A stretch of DNA of 64,000 nt from Micromonospora sp. WMMD961 (GCF_029626145.1 NZ_JARUBJ010000002.1:6210501-6274500), one strand, 5' to 3'. Shown: positions 1 to 8,901, counted from the stretch's first letter. Translations and numbers: made by a program. The notes: generated from the letters alone by a model not told the origin.

Positions 1-33
1 CTATGGACGTCAACGTTGGCGCTAATTATTAAG

Positions 34-45
34 ACAGTTAACTGT
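34..45. promoter_or_regulatory. perfect 12-bp palindrome, possible operator
   Basis: ACAGTTAACTGT is a perfect palindrome in an AT-richer stretch just outside the 3' end of the GH16 gene. It may be an operator for a gene left of the window edge, because short palindromes of this type are common at sugar-utilisation promoters in actinobacteria. The target gene is not visible, so the role is inferred. Confidence 0.4.
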
Positions 46-71
46 TTCTGTCCAGGGGGTCGTCACGGACA

Positions 72-113
72 CCGAGGCCGCCCGTCGCCTGGCCATGCGA
101 CGGGCGGCCTCGG
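72..113 (-). terminator. strong hairpin after the GH16 gene
   Basis: A perfect 17-bp stem (72-88 with 97-113) encloses an 8-nt loop, about 10 nt beyond the GH16 stop codon. There is no T-run, which is usual for GC-rich actinobacterial terminators. It probably ends the GH16 transcript. Confidence 0.75.
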
Positions 114-122
114 ACGATCCGC

Positions 123-1532
123 TCAGCGGCGGAACGTGAACCAGTTGACGTTGACGAAGTCGTTCGGCTGGCCACTGGTGAAGGTCAGGTACACGGCCTG
201 CCGGCCGGTCACCGCGCCCACGTTGCCGGGCACCGAACGCCAGCTCTGCCACCCCCCGGTGTTGCCGATCGCGAAGCTGCCGATCGGTGCCGCTGTCGGG
301 CTGCCCACCCGCACCTCGACGAGGCCGCTCGCACCGCCACCCGCGCCGGAGGCGACCCGGGCCAGGAAGTCCCGGGGGCCGGTGGAACCGAAGTCGACAT
401 TGTCGTAGCGCACCCAGTCACCGTTGCGCAGCGCCGCGATGTTCTGCCCGCCCTCCGAGCACGCCTCGACGAGCACGCCGTTCTGCCCGTTGAACGACTC
501 GGCCTGGATCTGGGAGTACGCGTCCCTCGTGCCGCCGGGTGGCGGCGTCGTGGGCGGCGGGGTGGTGCCACTGCCGCGCTGGTACACCGCCACGTAGTCG
601 ACGAGCATCGGTCGACCGGGGACGGTGGCCGCGGTCGGCGTGCCGCTGCCGGCCACGCCGTTCGGGAAGGCTCCACCCATCGCGACGTTGAGCAGCAGGA
701 AGTAGCCCTGGTGCGAGGTCATCTGCGACCAGGCGGACGCACCGACCTGACTGGACGTGACGGTGTGGTAGAGCTGCCCGTCGACGTACCAGCGCAGTTG
801 TTGCGGGCTGATCGAGGCGTCCCACTCGAACCGGTACGTGTGGAACGCGGACTGGCAGCTCGAACCCGGACAGGCCCGGGACGCGCCGAGGCCGTTGGAC
901 TCGTTGCACGGCCCGCCCGGCGCGACGCCGCAGTGCAGCACGCCCCAGACCGAGTTGATGCCGTTGACGTTCTCCATCACGTCGAACTCACCGATGCCCG
1001 GCCAGTTCTGGTAGTTGCCCCGGTAGGGCGCCCCGAGTGCCCAGAAGGCCGGCCAGTATCCGGCGGCCGCCGCACCGGTGACGTTCGGCATCTGGATCCG
1101 GCCCTCGATGGCGAGCACGCCGCCGGACGGGGCCTTGAAGTTGCTGCGCACGGTCTCGATCCGGGCGGAGGTCCAGCCGCCACCGCTGTCGCGCAGTGGT
1201 GTGATCCGCAGGTTGCCACCACCGTCGTGGCTGACGTTGGCGGTGCTGGCGGTGTAGTTCTGGATCTCGCCGGTGCCCCAGTTGCCCGGACCACCGGGAT
1301 AGTTGTGGCCGGTGTCGATGATCCAGTTCGCGGACGACGGCAGGGTTCCGGCGGCGCCGGTGAAGTCGTCGCTCCAGACCGTGCTCCAGCCGGTCGGCGG
1401 TGGCGGCACGGCCGCCTGCGCGGTGACGGTGACGCCGGCCAGGACGGTGGTGGTGGCGACGAGCAGGAGGGAGGCCAGCCGCAGCCGGCGTCGGACGAGC
1501 GGGGCGGCGGGGGCCGCCAATGGAGGTGCCAT
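123..1532 (-). CDS. secreted GH16 beta-glucanase with C-terminal CBM6-like module
   Basis: Secreted endo-beta-1,3(4)-glucanase, 469 aa. A signal peptide covers about residues 1-40 (Arg-rich start, hydrophobic core, cut near AQA/AV). The GH16 catalytic domain spans about 45-315 and contains GEFDVMEN at 181-188, giving the nucleophile Glu182, Asp184 and acid/base Glu187. A Thr/Pro linker near 320 leads to a C-terminal carbohydrate-binding module resembling CBM6 (begins SQIQAESF). I chose ATG 1532 because it starts right at the signal peptide and has an AGAGAGG ribosome site; an upstream in-frame start would put about 23 non-signal residues first. Monocistronic. Its promoter carries a LacI-type operator (1560-1575), so expression is probably induced by glucan oligosaccharides. 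Laminarin-type substrate is a family inference. Confidence 0.9.
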   Translation of the reverse strand: MAPPLAAPAAPLVRRRLRLASLLLVATTTVLAGVTVTAQAAVPPPPTGWSTVWSDDFTGAAGTLPSSANWIIDTGHNYPGGPGNWGTGEIQNYTASTANVSHDGGGNLRITPLRDSGGGWTSARIETVRSNFKAPSGGVLAIEGRIQMPNVTGAAAAGYWPAFWALGAPYRGNYQNWPGIGEFDVMENVNGINSVWGVLHCGVAPGGPCNESNGLGASRACPGSSCQSAFHTYRFEWDASISPQQLRWYVDGQLYHTVTSSQVGASAWSQMTSHQGYFLLLNVAMGGAFPNGVAGSGTPTAATVPGRPMLVDYVAVYQRGSGTTPPPTTPPPGGTRDAYSQIQAESFNGQNGVLVEACSEGGQNIAALRNGDWVRYDNVDFGSTGPRDFLARVASGAGGGASGLVEVRVGSPTAAPIGSFAIGNTGGWQSWRSVPGNVGAVTGRQAVYLTFTSGQPNDFVNVNWFTFRR

Positions 1533-1559
1533 GGACGTGCCTCTCTGCGGAGACGGGTC

Positions 1560-1608
1560 GAGAGAGCGCTCTCTCAGGGTTGTACGCCTCCGCCCTGACA
1601 TTTGTCAA
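1560..1608 (-). promoter_or_regulatory. GH16 promoter with LacI/CebR-type operator
   Basis: On the minus strand TTGACA (1603-1608), an 18-nt spacer and TACAAC (1579-1584) form a sigma-70-like promoter. Just downstream, at about +1, lies the perfect 16-bp palindrome GAGAGAGCGCTCTCTC (1560-1575), of the GAGCGCTC-centred type bound by CebR-like LacI repressors. The -35 box overlaps the last codons of yidC. A LacI regulator is encoded at 5483-6496, but its match to this operator is not established. Confidence 0.75.
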
Positions 1609-2360
1609 CGTCGATCAGTGTCGGCGTTCGCGGACACCGCCTGCGGCCGACGGAGCACCGCCTGCTCGACCGCCGACCACACACTCGTGGTCACCAGGTA
1701 GATCACCGCAGCGAGCGGCAGCACCAGCGCCACCAGCACGGTCGTGAACGGCAGCAGGGGCAGCAGCCGCCCGAGCACGGCCGCCCCCGGCCCCTCGGTG
1801 GGCGTACCGGCCACCGTGCCGACCGCCGCCGACGCCCGACGGGCCCGCCGCGACGACCACCAGGCCACCGCCAACAACACCGCCAGCAACACGGCGAAGA
1901 GCGGACCCGCCGCCCCGGTCAGCCCGTCGGTGAGGTGGTGACCTAGGGGCACCCCCGCAAGGCGCTCCTCCAGCAGCCCGGTGCCACCCTCGCTGGTGGT
2001 GAACAGCCGGTACAGGACCAGCAGGAACGGCGCCTGGAGCAGCAACGGCAGGCAGCCGGCGATCGGGTTCGCCCCAGCCTCCCGATACAACGCGAACACC
2101 TCTCGTTGAAGCGTGGCCGGGTCGTCGGCGTACCGCCGCTGGAGATCACGCACCTGCGGGGCGAGGGCCGCGCGGCGTCGCTCGCCGCGGACCTGCACCA
2201 CGGTGAGGGGCGAGATCAGCAGGCGTATGGCGATGGTGAAGAGCACGATGGCGGCGGCGGTCGCCATGCCGCCGGCCAGCGGTTCGAGCAGATCGGTGAG
2301 CCAGGACAGTGCGGTGCCGGCAGCGCCGACAGCGCCGTGCAGTGGTGCGAAGGCAAGCAT
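1605..2360 (-). CDS. yidC: YidC/Oxa1-type membrane insertase, short form
   Basis: Membrane protein insertase, 251 aa, inserting or assisting folding of inner-membrane proteins. It has the 60-kDa inner-membrane-protein core: a first TM segment near residues 25-50, the cytoplasmic Arg/Gln-rich loop (VRGERRRAALAPQVRDLQ), the conserved NPIAGCLPLLLQ turn, and three further TM segments. The large periplasmic domain of the E. coli protein is absent, as in Gram-positive YidC. ATG 2360 has GAGGGG upstream. This is not the rpmH-linked housekeeping locus, so it is probably a second YidC paralogue. A small membrane gene lies about 100 nt upstream on the same strand. Confidence 0.88.
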   Translation of the reverse strand: MLAFAPLHGAVGAAGTALSWLTDLLEPLAGGMATAAAIVLFTIAIRLLISPLTVVQVRGERRRAALAPQVRDLQRRYADDPATLQREVFALYREAGANPIAGCLPLLLQAPFLLVLYRLFTTSEGGTGLLEERLAGVPLGHHLTDGLTGAAGPLFAVLLAVLLAVAWWSSRRARRASAAVGTVAGTPTEGPGAAVLGRLLPLLPFTTVLVALVLPLAAVIYLVTTSVWSAVEQAVLRRPQAVSANADTDRR

Positions 2361-2461
2361 GGGAAACCCCTCGGTCCGATTCCGGTGAGGTCCTCCCTGC
2401 GGCGGCGTCCGCTCAGCAGGGGGACCGGTGACGGCGGGATCGGCCGCGCGGCGGCGTGGCG

Positions 2462-2767
2462 CTACGCGGCCGAGGGGTGCCCGGGAGCGCGGGGACGGGG
2501 TCGACCGGCGGCGTCCGGGTCGATCTGCCGGGGCATCCGTCGACCACGGGAACGAGCCCGCAGGCCGGCCCCACGGGGTCCGACGCCGGGTGCGCCCGAG
2601 CGGTCGCGTACCCGTGCCGCCAGCACCACGGCGAGCAGCACCAGCGCGGTCAGCGCGGCGCCCGCGAGCAGGTCGACCGGCCGGTCCGCGAGCAGGGTGA
2701 GCTGGGCGAACGCGTACACCCACGCGAACCCGAGGAATCCCAGCGGCACCGGCACGGGGCTCAGCAT
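2462..2767 (-). CDS. small membrane protein, DUF6412-like
   Basis: A 101-aa protein with two hydrophobic segments (about 8-25 and 33-50) and a basic Pro/Arg-rich tail containing RRMPRQIDPDAAGRPRPRAPG. This layout matches what I recall of actinobacterial DUF6412 proteins, which are found beside YidC paralogues; the family name is from memory. It is co-directional with yidC, suggesting a shared role at the membrane. The start is uncertain: ATG 2767 gives the compact protein, and an upstream in-frame start at 2848 would add 27 residues without a clear ribosome site. Confidence 0.6.
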   Translation of the reverse strand: MLSPVPVPLGFLGFAWVYAFAQLTLLADRPVDLLAGAALTALVLLAVVLAARVRDRSGAPGVGPRGAGLRARSRGRRMPRQIDPDAAGRPRPRAPGHPSAA

Positions 2768-2909
2768 AGGACGCCGTGTCACGTCGTCCGGCCGGATCGC
2801 CGGCACGCGGGTAAGAGGTACCGCCGCCACGTTTCCCGCCATCGCCACGTTGGGTAACCAAGCGACGGACCGACGCGGACGGACCGCGAACGGTAGGAAC
2901 GGACGGGTG

Positions 2910-4052
2910 ATGTCGATGACCGGTCAGGTGGCGGAGGCGCCCAGCGACACGGCTGCGGCGACCGGATTGCTCACCGTGGGTGTCGAGGAGGAGTTCCTGC
3001 TCGTCGACCCGCACACCGGGGCCGCAGTCCCGGCCGTCGACCTGGTCATGGAGCAGGTGCCGGCGGAGTTGCGCGGACAGGTCGAGCGGGAGTTCCAGAC
3101 CAGTCAGATCGAGATCGGCAGCCCACCCGGCCTGGAACTCTCGTCGATCCGGCATTCCCTCGGCGTACTGCGTCAGGCGCTCTCCGACGCCGCCGAGCGG
3201 GCCGGCGTACGCCTGCTCGCCATCGGCACCGGCCCGGTGGACGGCCCGGTGCCGCCGGTGGTGGACAAGCCCCGCTTCGACCGGATGATCGAGCGGTTCC
3301 GGCTGCTCGTTCCCGGCCCCGGCAACAACGGCATGCACGTGCACGTGGGGGTGCCCGACCCGGACACCGGCGTACAGGTGCTCAACCACGTACGGCCGTG
3401 GCTGCCGATGCTGCACGCGGTGACCACCAACTCGCCGTTCGCCCGCGGCGAGGACACCGGCTACGCGAGTTGGCGCTCGGTGGAGTGGGAGCGCTGGCCG
3501 TCGGTGGCGCCGACGCCGTTTCTGGAGTCGCACGAGCACTACCAGCGGCTGATCCGCCAGTTGATCTCCAGCGGGGTGATGCTCGACGAGGGGATGCTCT
3601 ACTGGTACGCCCGCCTGTCGGCGAAGTACCCGACGGTGGAGCTGCGGATCGGCGACGTCTGCCCGTCGGTGGACGACTCGGTGCTGGTCGCCGCGCTGGT
3701 CCGGGCACTGGTGGCCACGGCCATGGCGGATGTCGAAGCCGGCCGGCCGGCGTTGCAGACCGACCACCACCTGCTGGTCGGGGCGCACTGGCGGGCCGCC
3801 CACGACGGCCTGGAGGGCGAGGCCGTCGACGTCACCACCGGTGAGCTGCGCCCGACCTGGGAACTGTTGGACCGGTTCGTGGGGCGGATGCGGCCGGCGT
3901 TGGAGGAGCACGGCGACTGGGCCGAGGTGACCGACCTGCTGGGTGGGTTGCGTCGGCACGGCAGCGGCGCGGCACGGCAGCGCGCGGTGTACGCGCGCAC
4001 CGGCCGACTCATCGACGTGGTGCAGGACGTCGCGCGACAGACCCGCGGATGA
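2910..4052 (+). CDS. carboxylate-amine ligase, YbdK / glutamate-cysteine ligase 2 family
   Basis: ATP-dependent carboxylate-amine ligase of the GCS2 family, 380 aa, the usual length. The family signature VGVEEEFLLVD is at about residues 22-32 and supplies acidic metal-binding residues. Later blocks include NGMHVHVGVPD and the conserved ELRIGDVCPSVDD. Members form gamma-glutamyl-cysteine weakly or act on unidentified substrates, and actinobacteria use mycothiol rather than glutathione, so the true product is unknown. It begins with ATG 2910, close after GGACGGG. It is followed after 23 nt by a flavoenzyme on the same strand, but that gene appears to have its own promoter. Confidence 0.85.
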   Translation: MSMTGQVAEAPSDTAAATGLLTVGVEEEFLLVDPHTGAAVPAVDLVMEQVPAELRGQVEREFQTSQIEIGSPPGLELSSIRHSLGVLRQALSDAAERAGVRLLAIGTGPVDGPVPPVVDKPRFDRMIERFRLLVPGPGNNGMHVHVGVPDPDTGVQVLNHVRPWLPMLHAVTTNSPFARGEDTGYASWRSVEWERWPSVAPTPFLESHEHYQRLIRQLISSGVMLDEGMLYWYARLSAKYPTVELRIGDVCPSVDDSVLVAALVRALVATAMADVEAGRPALQTDHHLLVGAHWRAAHDGLEGEAVDVTTGELRPTWELLDRFVGRMRPALEEHGDWAEVTDLLGGLRRHGSGAARQRAVYARTGRLIDVVQDVARQTRG

Positions 4053-4075
4053 ACGCCTCGTGACAGGATGATCCT

Positions 4076-5455
4076 GTGGCGCAACGGTTGATCGTCATCG
4101 GCGGGGACGCCGCCGGCATGTCGGCGGCGTCCCAGGCCCGACGCCGCCGTGGCCGTGACGACCTGGAGATCATGGTCTTCGAGCGCGGCCACTTCACGTC
4201 CTACTCGGCGTGCGGCATCCCGTACTGGATCAGCGGCCTCGTGCCCGGCCCGGAGGCGCTGATCGCCCGGGATCCGGAGACGTTCCGCACCGAGTACGCG
4301 ATGGACGTGCGGATGCGGCACGAGGTCACGGCCATCGACCTGGAACGCCGCGAGGTGGTGGCCCGGGACCTGGAGGGTGGCGGCGAGGTCCGCGAGCGCT
4401 TCGACGAGCTGATGTACGCCACCGGCGCGGTGCCGGTGAAGCCACCGTGGGCGGCCACCGACGCGGGTGGCGTGTTCGGCATGCAGACCCTGGACGACGG
4501 GGCGGCGCTGCGCGACTGGCTGGACACCGAGCCACGGCCGCGCCGGGCGGTGGTGGTCGGTGGGGGCTACATCGGCGTCGAGATCGCCGAGGCCCTGATC
4601 CAACGCGGCCTCTCGGTGACCCTGGTCGAGGCGGGCGCCCAGCCCATGTCGACGGTGGACCCCGACATGGGCGAGTTGGTGGCCGAGGCCATGCGCGGCC
4701 TCGGCATCACGATCCGCGCCGGCCTGCCGGTGACCGGCCTGGAAGAGCGGGACGGCCGGGTGTCCGCGGTGGTCACGGCCGAGGGGCCGATGCCCACCGA
4801 CGTCGTGGTCCTGGGCCTGGGTGTACGCCCCAACTCCGCGCTCGCCGAGGCCGCCGGGCTGCCGATCGGGACGACCGGTGCGGTCCGGGTGGACCGCCGG
4901 ATGCGAGTGCCGGGGATGCCCGGCATCTGGGCGGCCGGCGACTGTGTGGAGACGCTGCACCGGGTCAGCGGGATGCCGGTGCACGTGCCGCTGGGCACGC
5001 ACGCCAACAAGCAGGGCCGGGTGGCGGGCATCAACATCGGCGGCGGGTACGCCACGTTCGCCGGTGTGATCGGCACGGCGGTGACCAAGGTCTGTGACCT
5101 GGAGGTGGGCCGGACGGGCCTGCGCGAGCGCGAGGCGGAGGCGGCCGGCTTCGACTTCATCTCGGTGATCGCCGAGTCGACCAACCGGGCCGGCTACTAC
5201 CCGGGTGCCCGCCCGATGACGGTGAAGCTGATCGCCGAGCGTGCCGGCGGTCGGCTGCTCGGCGCGCAGATCGTCGGCTGGTCGGAGGCGGCGAAACGGA
5301 TCGACGCACTTGCCGTCGCACTGTGGAACGGCATGACGGTGGACGATATGACAGCACTGGATCTGGGCTACGCTCCGCCGTACGCGCCGGTGTGGGATCC
5401 GGTGCTCATCGCCGCCCGAAAAGCGGTCGATGCGCTCGCCGCGCTCGACCGCTGA
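4076..5455 (+). CDS. FAD-dependent CoA-disulfide reductase / NADH oxidase-like protein
   Basis: Class III pyridine-nucleotide-disulfide oxidoreductase, 459 aa. FAD-binding VIGGDAAGMSAAS is at 7-19, a single redox Cys46 sits in the SYSACGIPYW motif typical of CoA-disulfide reductases and NADH oxidases, an NAD(P)-binding VVVGGGYIGVEIAEA is near 160, and a dimerisation domain is at the C-terminus. The likely reaction is NAD(P)H-dependent reduction of a disulfide or oxygen; mycothiol-type substrates are possible. It starts with GTG 4076. CAGGAT sits exactly 6 nt upstream, so the mRNA may be leaderless; the same bases could alternatively act as a weak Shine-Dalgarno site. Confidence 0.85.
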   Translation: MAQRLIVIGGDAAGMSAASQARRRRGRDDLEIMVFERGHFTSYSACGIPYWISGLVPGPEALIARDPETFRTEYAMDVRMRHEVTAIDLERREVVARDLEGGGEVRERFDELMYATGAVPVKPPWAATDAGGVFGMQTLDDGAALRDWLDTEPRPRRAVVVGGGYIGVEIAEALIQRGLSVTLVEAGAQPMSTVDPDMGELVAEAMRGLGITIRAGLPVTGLEERDGRVSAVVTAEGPMPTDVVVLGLGVRPNSALAEAAGLPIGTTGAVRVDRRMRVPGMPGIWAAGDCVETLHRVSGMPVHVPLGTHANKQGRVAGINIGGGYATFAGVIGTAVTKVCDLEVGRTGLREREAEAAGFDFISVIAESTNRAGYYPGARPMTVKLIAERAGGRLLGAQIVGWSEAAKRIDALAVALWNGMTVDDMTALDLGYAPPYAPVWDPVLIAARKAVDALAALDR

Positions 5456-5482
5456 CCCGCGTTCGCCGTGGAGGACCACCCC

Positions 5483-6496
5483 GTGACCCAGACCCCGACC
5501 CGGCCGACCGTGCGTCGACGCCCGACGATGGTCGACGTGGCCCGACGCGCCGACGTCAGCCTGAAGACGGTCTCCCGGGTGGTCAACGACGAGCCGGTGG
5601 GGCAGGAGTTGGTCAGCCGGGTGCTGGCCGCCATCGCCGAGCTGGGCTTCCGACGCAACGACATCGCGCGCAACCTGCGCTCCCGGCAGCTCAACGCCAC
5701 CGTAGGGTTGCTCATCGAGGAGATCGCCAACCCGTTCTACGCGACCATCGCCAGTGTCGCCGCCGAGATCGCCGCCGCGCACGGCACGATGCTGATCACC
5801 GCCTCGTCGGAGGAGGACCCGGAGCGGGAACGCGCCCTGCTCCAGGACTTCACCCAACGCCGGGTGGACGGGCTGCTGGTGGTGCCGGCAGGCCCGGACC
5901 ATTCGTTCCTGCGTCGCGAGGTCGAGTTGGGGATGCCTGTGGTGTTCCTGGACCGGCCGCCGCAGGGCCTACAGGCCGACGCGGTGCTGCTGGACAACCG
6001 GGGCGGCAGCCACGCCGGGGTGGGCGCGCTGCTCGACGAGGGGCACCGCCGGGTGGGCCTCCTGCTGGGTGCCCCGAGCGTGCCCACGATGCGCGAGCGG
6101 CTGGCCGGGGCGCGGGCGGCGTTGGACGCCGCCGGGGTCGAGCCGGACGAGTCGCTGGTCCGCGAGAGGCTGATCGCGCCGGAAGAGGCGGGGCGGGCGG
6201 TCGGCGAACTACTCGACCTGCCGAATCCGCCCACCGCGTTCTTCTGCGCCAACAACCGTCTCACCGTCGGCGCGCTCCAGGAGCTGCACCGGCGAGGCAG
6301 CGACGCGGCGCTGGTCGGCTTCGACGACTTCGAACTGGCCCACCTGATGCCCCGGCCGCTGACCGTCGTCGCGTACGACACCCGGGAGCTGGCCCGGGTC
6401 GCCACCGAGCGGTTGTTCGGCCGGATAGCCGGCGACGACTCGCCGCCCGCGACCGTGGTGCTCCCCACCCACCTGAGGCACCGCGGCCTGCCCTAA
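5483..6496 (+). CDS. LacI-family transcriptional regulator
   Basis: LacI/GalR repressor, 337 aa. An N-terminal helix-turn-helix at about 16-40 reads MVDVARRADVSLKTVSRVVN, followed by the hinge and a periplasmic-binding-protein-like sugar domain. GTG 5483 was chosen because GGAGG lies 8 nt upstream (an earlier in-frame GTG at 5468 overlaps that site). The gene ends facing the AGE/PfkB operon, so a sugar of that pathway is the best guess for inducer. The operator upstream of that operon (9061-9074) and the one at GH16 (1560-1575) are different sequences; which one this protein binds cannot be decided here. Confidence 0.9.
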   Translation: MTQTPTRPTVRRRPTMVDVARRADVSLKTVSRVVNDEPVGQELVSRVLAAIAELGFRRNDIARNLRSRQLNATVGLLIEEIANPFYATIASVAAEIAAAHGTMLITASSEEDPERERALLQDFTQRRVDGLLVVPAGPDHSFLRREVELGMPVVFLDRPPQGLQADAVLLDNRGGSHAGVGALLDEGHRRVGLLLGAPSVPTMRERLAGARAALDAAGVEPDESLVRERLIAPEEAGRAVGELLDLPNPPTAFFCANNRLTVGALQELHRRGSDAALVGFDDFELAHLMPRPLTVVAYDTRELARVATERLFGRIAGDDSPPATVVLPTHLRHRGLP

Positions 6497-6592
6497 CTCG
6501 GAAGTAGACCGACTTCCTCCCGATTAGGGCCGCTTCGCGCAGCGGAGCGACAAGGACTAACCCCCCGCCCCCGCACCCCGCACCCCCACCCC

Positions 6593-6669
6593 GGTCGATC
6601 ATGGAGTTGTGGTGCCCCGCAAATGCCGCGGAACACCGTCAAACGACCACCACCACTCCATGATCGACC
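6593..6669. repeat. intergenic hairpin element, GATCATGGAGTT family
   Basis: Long imperfect inverted repeat: GGTCGATCATGGAGTTGTGG pairs with CCACCACTCCATGATCGACC around a 30-odd nt loop. It lies between convergent lacI and pfkB-type genes. Its core recurs at 45536-45598. It may act as a bidirectional terminator or be a mobile palindrome. Confidence 0.8.
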
Positions 6670-6685
6670 CGGTCGACCCGGTTTC

Positions 6686-7639
6686 TCAGATTTGCGGGGT
6701 CAGCAGGGCTTCGACCTCGTCGCGGCGGGGCGGGTCGGCGCCCCGGCGGCCACAGGTCAGCGCGGCCACCGTGGCGGCCTGCCGGAGCACCGCATCCCAC
6801 TGCGGCTCGGTCACCGCGGCGAGGCGGTCGGCCGGTCGGTCGCCGAGCGCGTCGAGATCGGCCAGCGCCGCGAGCAGGCCACCGGTGAACGAGTCGCCGG
6901 CGCCGACGGTGTCGACCACTGTGGTGCGTACCGCCGCCGCCTCGTGCAGGGTTCCGTTCGGGGCGAGCAGCCAGGCGCCCTCACCACCCCGGGTCACCAC
7001 CGCGCAGGACACCCCGGCCGCACGCCACTCGGCCATCACGTCGGCCACCGACCGGTCCGGGTAGAGCCAGGCCAGGTCCTCGTCACTGGCCTTGACCAGG
7101 TGCGCGAGGGGGACCTGCCGGCGTACCCGGTCCTGCTCCGCCTGCCGGTCGGTGACGATGCTCGGCCGCAGGTTGAGGTCGATCGAGAGGGTGAGCCCGT
7201 CCCGGTGGCGTTCGCGGGCGAGCAGGTCCTCCAGCACCTGCGCGCCGGGCGCCAGGGCGAGCGCGAGCGACCCGGTGTGCAACGCGGTCGCCGCAGACCC
7301 GGCAAGCTCGGGCAGCTCCTGCGGCGTCCACTGCCAGTCCGCCGCACCGGCCAGCCGGAACTCGTAGCTGGCCTGCCCGGTGGCGTTCAAGGTCGCCACG
7401 GCCACCGACGTGGGCTCCACTGCGCGGACCGCCCACTCCAGGTTCACCTGGTTGGTCCTCAGGTGCTCGGCGACCTGCCGACCGAAGTCGTCGGTGCCGA
7501 GCCGGGCCAGCAGTCGTACCGGCTGGTCCAGCCGGGCCAGGGTGACCGCCACGTTCGCCGGGGAGCCACCCGGCACGGCCCGCTCACCGTCAACGGTGAC
7601 CACCAGGTCGATCAACGCCTCACCCGCGACCACGATCAT
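6686..7639 (-). CDS. PfkB-family sugar kinase, probable fructokinase
   Basis: ATP-dependent carbohydrate kinase, 317 aa. The N-terminal PfkB signature contains GGSPANVAVTLARL (about 24-37), and the C-terminal signature DTVGAGDSFTGG holds the catalytic base Asp249 in the GAGD anion hole. The start ATG overlaps the stop of the upstream isomerase by 4 nt, so the two are co-translated. With an AGE-type isomerase as partner, the likely job is phosphorylating the ketose it makes (fructose to fructose 6-phosphate). Other PfkB substrates cannot be excluded from sequence. Confidence 0.85.
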   Translation of the reverse strand: MIVVAGEALIDLVVTVDGERAVPGGSPANVAVTLARLDQPVRLLARLGTDDFGRQVAEHLRTNQVNLEWAVRAVEPTSVAVATLNATGQASYEFRLAGAADWQWTPQELPELAGSAATALHTGSLALALAPGAQVLEDLLARERHRDGLTLSIDLNLRPSIVTDRQAEQDRVRRQVPLAHLVKASDEDLAWLYPDRSVADVMAEWRAAGVSCAVVTRGGEGAWLLAPNGTLHEAAAVRTTVVDTVGAGDSFTGGLLAALADLDALGDRPADRLAAVTEPQWDAVLRQAATVAALTCGRRGADPPRRDEVEALLTPQI

Positions 7640-8901
7640 GCGGCCACCTCCCCCGGTGCGAGCGGGCCGGCACCGCCGAGCCCGTCGGCCGCGCGGGACA
7701 GCAGCACCGCCTGGTACGCGTGGTAGACGTCCGGCCGGCCGTGCCAGACCGTGTCGGATGGCAGGTTCTGCGCGTCCAGCTCGTGTCGCCACCCGGTGCC
7801 GTCGATCAGGTGGCGGCGGGCGTACGCCCAGAAGACCCGGTACCAGTCGGCGTAGACCTCGTCGCCGGTGCGTCGGTGCAGGGTGATCGCCGCACCGACC
7901 GCCTCGGCGAGCACCCAGTGCATCCGGGAGCGGACCACCGGCTGATCGTCCCAGTCGATCGTGTAGACGAACCCGTCGGCGCCGTCGACCGCCCACCCAC
8001 GTCGTACGGAGGCGGCGAAGAGGGCACGGGCGTCGGTGAGCAGCCAGCGTGGTGGCTGCGGGAGAACAGCCTCCAACTCCAGCAGCAGGCGGGCCCATTC
8101 CAGCCAGTGGCCGATGGTCGAGCCGTACGGCCGGAACGGGTCGGCGGGCTGGTCGGAGTTGTAGTCGGGCAGCGGCGTCCAGTCGGCGGTGAAGTGCTCG
8201 GGGAGCCGCCAGTCGTGCCGGGCGGCCTCGCCGTGGACCAGGTGGGTGGCGATCCGCAGCGCCCGGTCGGCCCAGCTCGTGTCGCCGGTCGCGGCGCTGG
8301 CCGCGAGGAACGCCTCGACCATGTGCATGCTGCTGTTGGCACCGCGATAGTCCTCGGTGACGGTCCAGTCCCGGTTCCACGATTCACGGACCGCGCCGGC
8401 GTCGTCGTCCCAGAACCGGTCACGCACCACGGCCAACGCGTCGGCGAGCAACTGCTCCGCACCCGGCCGGCCGGCGCGCACCGCGCTGGACGCGGCGAGC
8501 AGCACGAACGCGTGGTCGTAGCCGGCCTTGCGGTCGTTGACGGGTGCACCCTGTTGGTCGACAGCGCTGAACCAGCCGCCGTACCGGTCGTCGCGCAGCA
8601 GTGTGCTGAGCGCGGCGACGCCGTGGTCGACGAGGGCGGCGGCGTCCGGATCGCCGCCGCGGTGGGCGAGGGCGGCCACGTGGGTCATCCGGCAGGTGAT
8701 CCAGGTGTACACCGGTTCGCCCCGATCCGGGGTGCGGTCGTCGGTGAGCCACCAGAAGCCGCCCTCGGGCCGGACCGACCGGCCGGCCGTGTCGAGCAGG
8801 GTGCGGGTCTGGTCGGCGAGGAACTCGGCCAGATCGGGCAGTTCGGGCGACCCGGCGGGAGCGGGCGTCGGGGCGGCGTCGGATCGGGGCAGGTCGGTCA
8901 T
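7636..8901 (-). CDS. AGE-family aldose-ketose isomerase (mannose isomerase-like)
   Basis: N-acylglucosamine 2-epimerase superfamily, 421 aa, an (alpha/alpha)6 barrel. Conserved elements include TWITCRMTHVAAL, NSSMHMVEAFLA, TIGHWLEWARLLLE, RMHWVLAEA and GWRHELDAQN, which hold the catalytic His and Arg residues of mannose isomerase and YihS-type enzymes. It probably interconverts mannose and fructose. An in-frame stop lies just upstream, so ATG 8901 is the first possible start; no clear ribosome site precedes it. A 43-codon upstream reading frame ends 1 nt before it, so translation may be coupled. Operon with the following PfkB kinase. Confidence 0.83.
   Translation of the reverse strand: MTDLPRSDAAPTPAPAGSPELPDLAEFLADQTRTLLDTAGRSVRPEGGFWWLTDDRTPDRGEPVYTWITCRMTHVAALAHRGGDPDAAALVDHGVAALSTLLRDDRYGGWFSAVDQQGAPVNDRKAGYDHAFVLLAASSAVRAGRPGAEQLLADALAVVRDRFWDDDAGAVRESWNRDWTVTEDYRGANSSMHMVEAFLAASAATGDTSWADRALRIATHLVHGEAARHDWRLPEHFTADWTPLPDYNSDQPADPFRPYGSTIGHWLEWARLLLELEAVLPQPPRWLLTDARALFAASVRRGWAVDGADGFVYTIDWDDQPVVRSRMHWVLAEAVGAAITLHRRTGDEVYADWYRVFWAYARRHLIDGTGWRHELDAQNLPSDTVWHGRPDVYHAYQAVLLSRAADGLGGAGPLAPGEVAA

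Noticed and set aside
2361..3959. Long minus-strand frame reading into yidC from the left of the carboxylate-amine ligase
   Set aside because: Only the last 251 codons look like a protein (YidC). The upstream part is antisense to the ligase and low-complexity.
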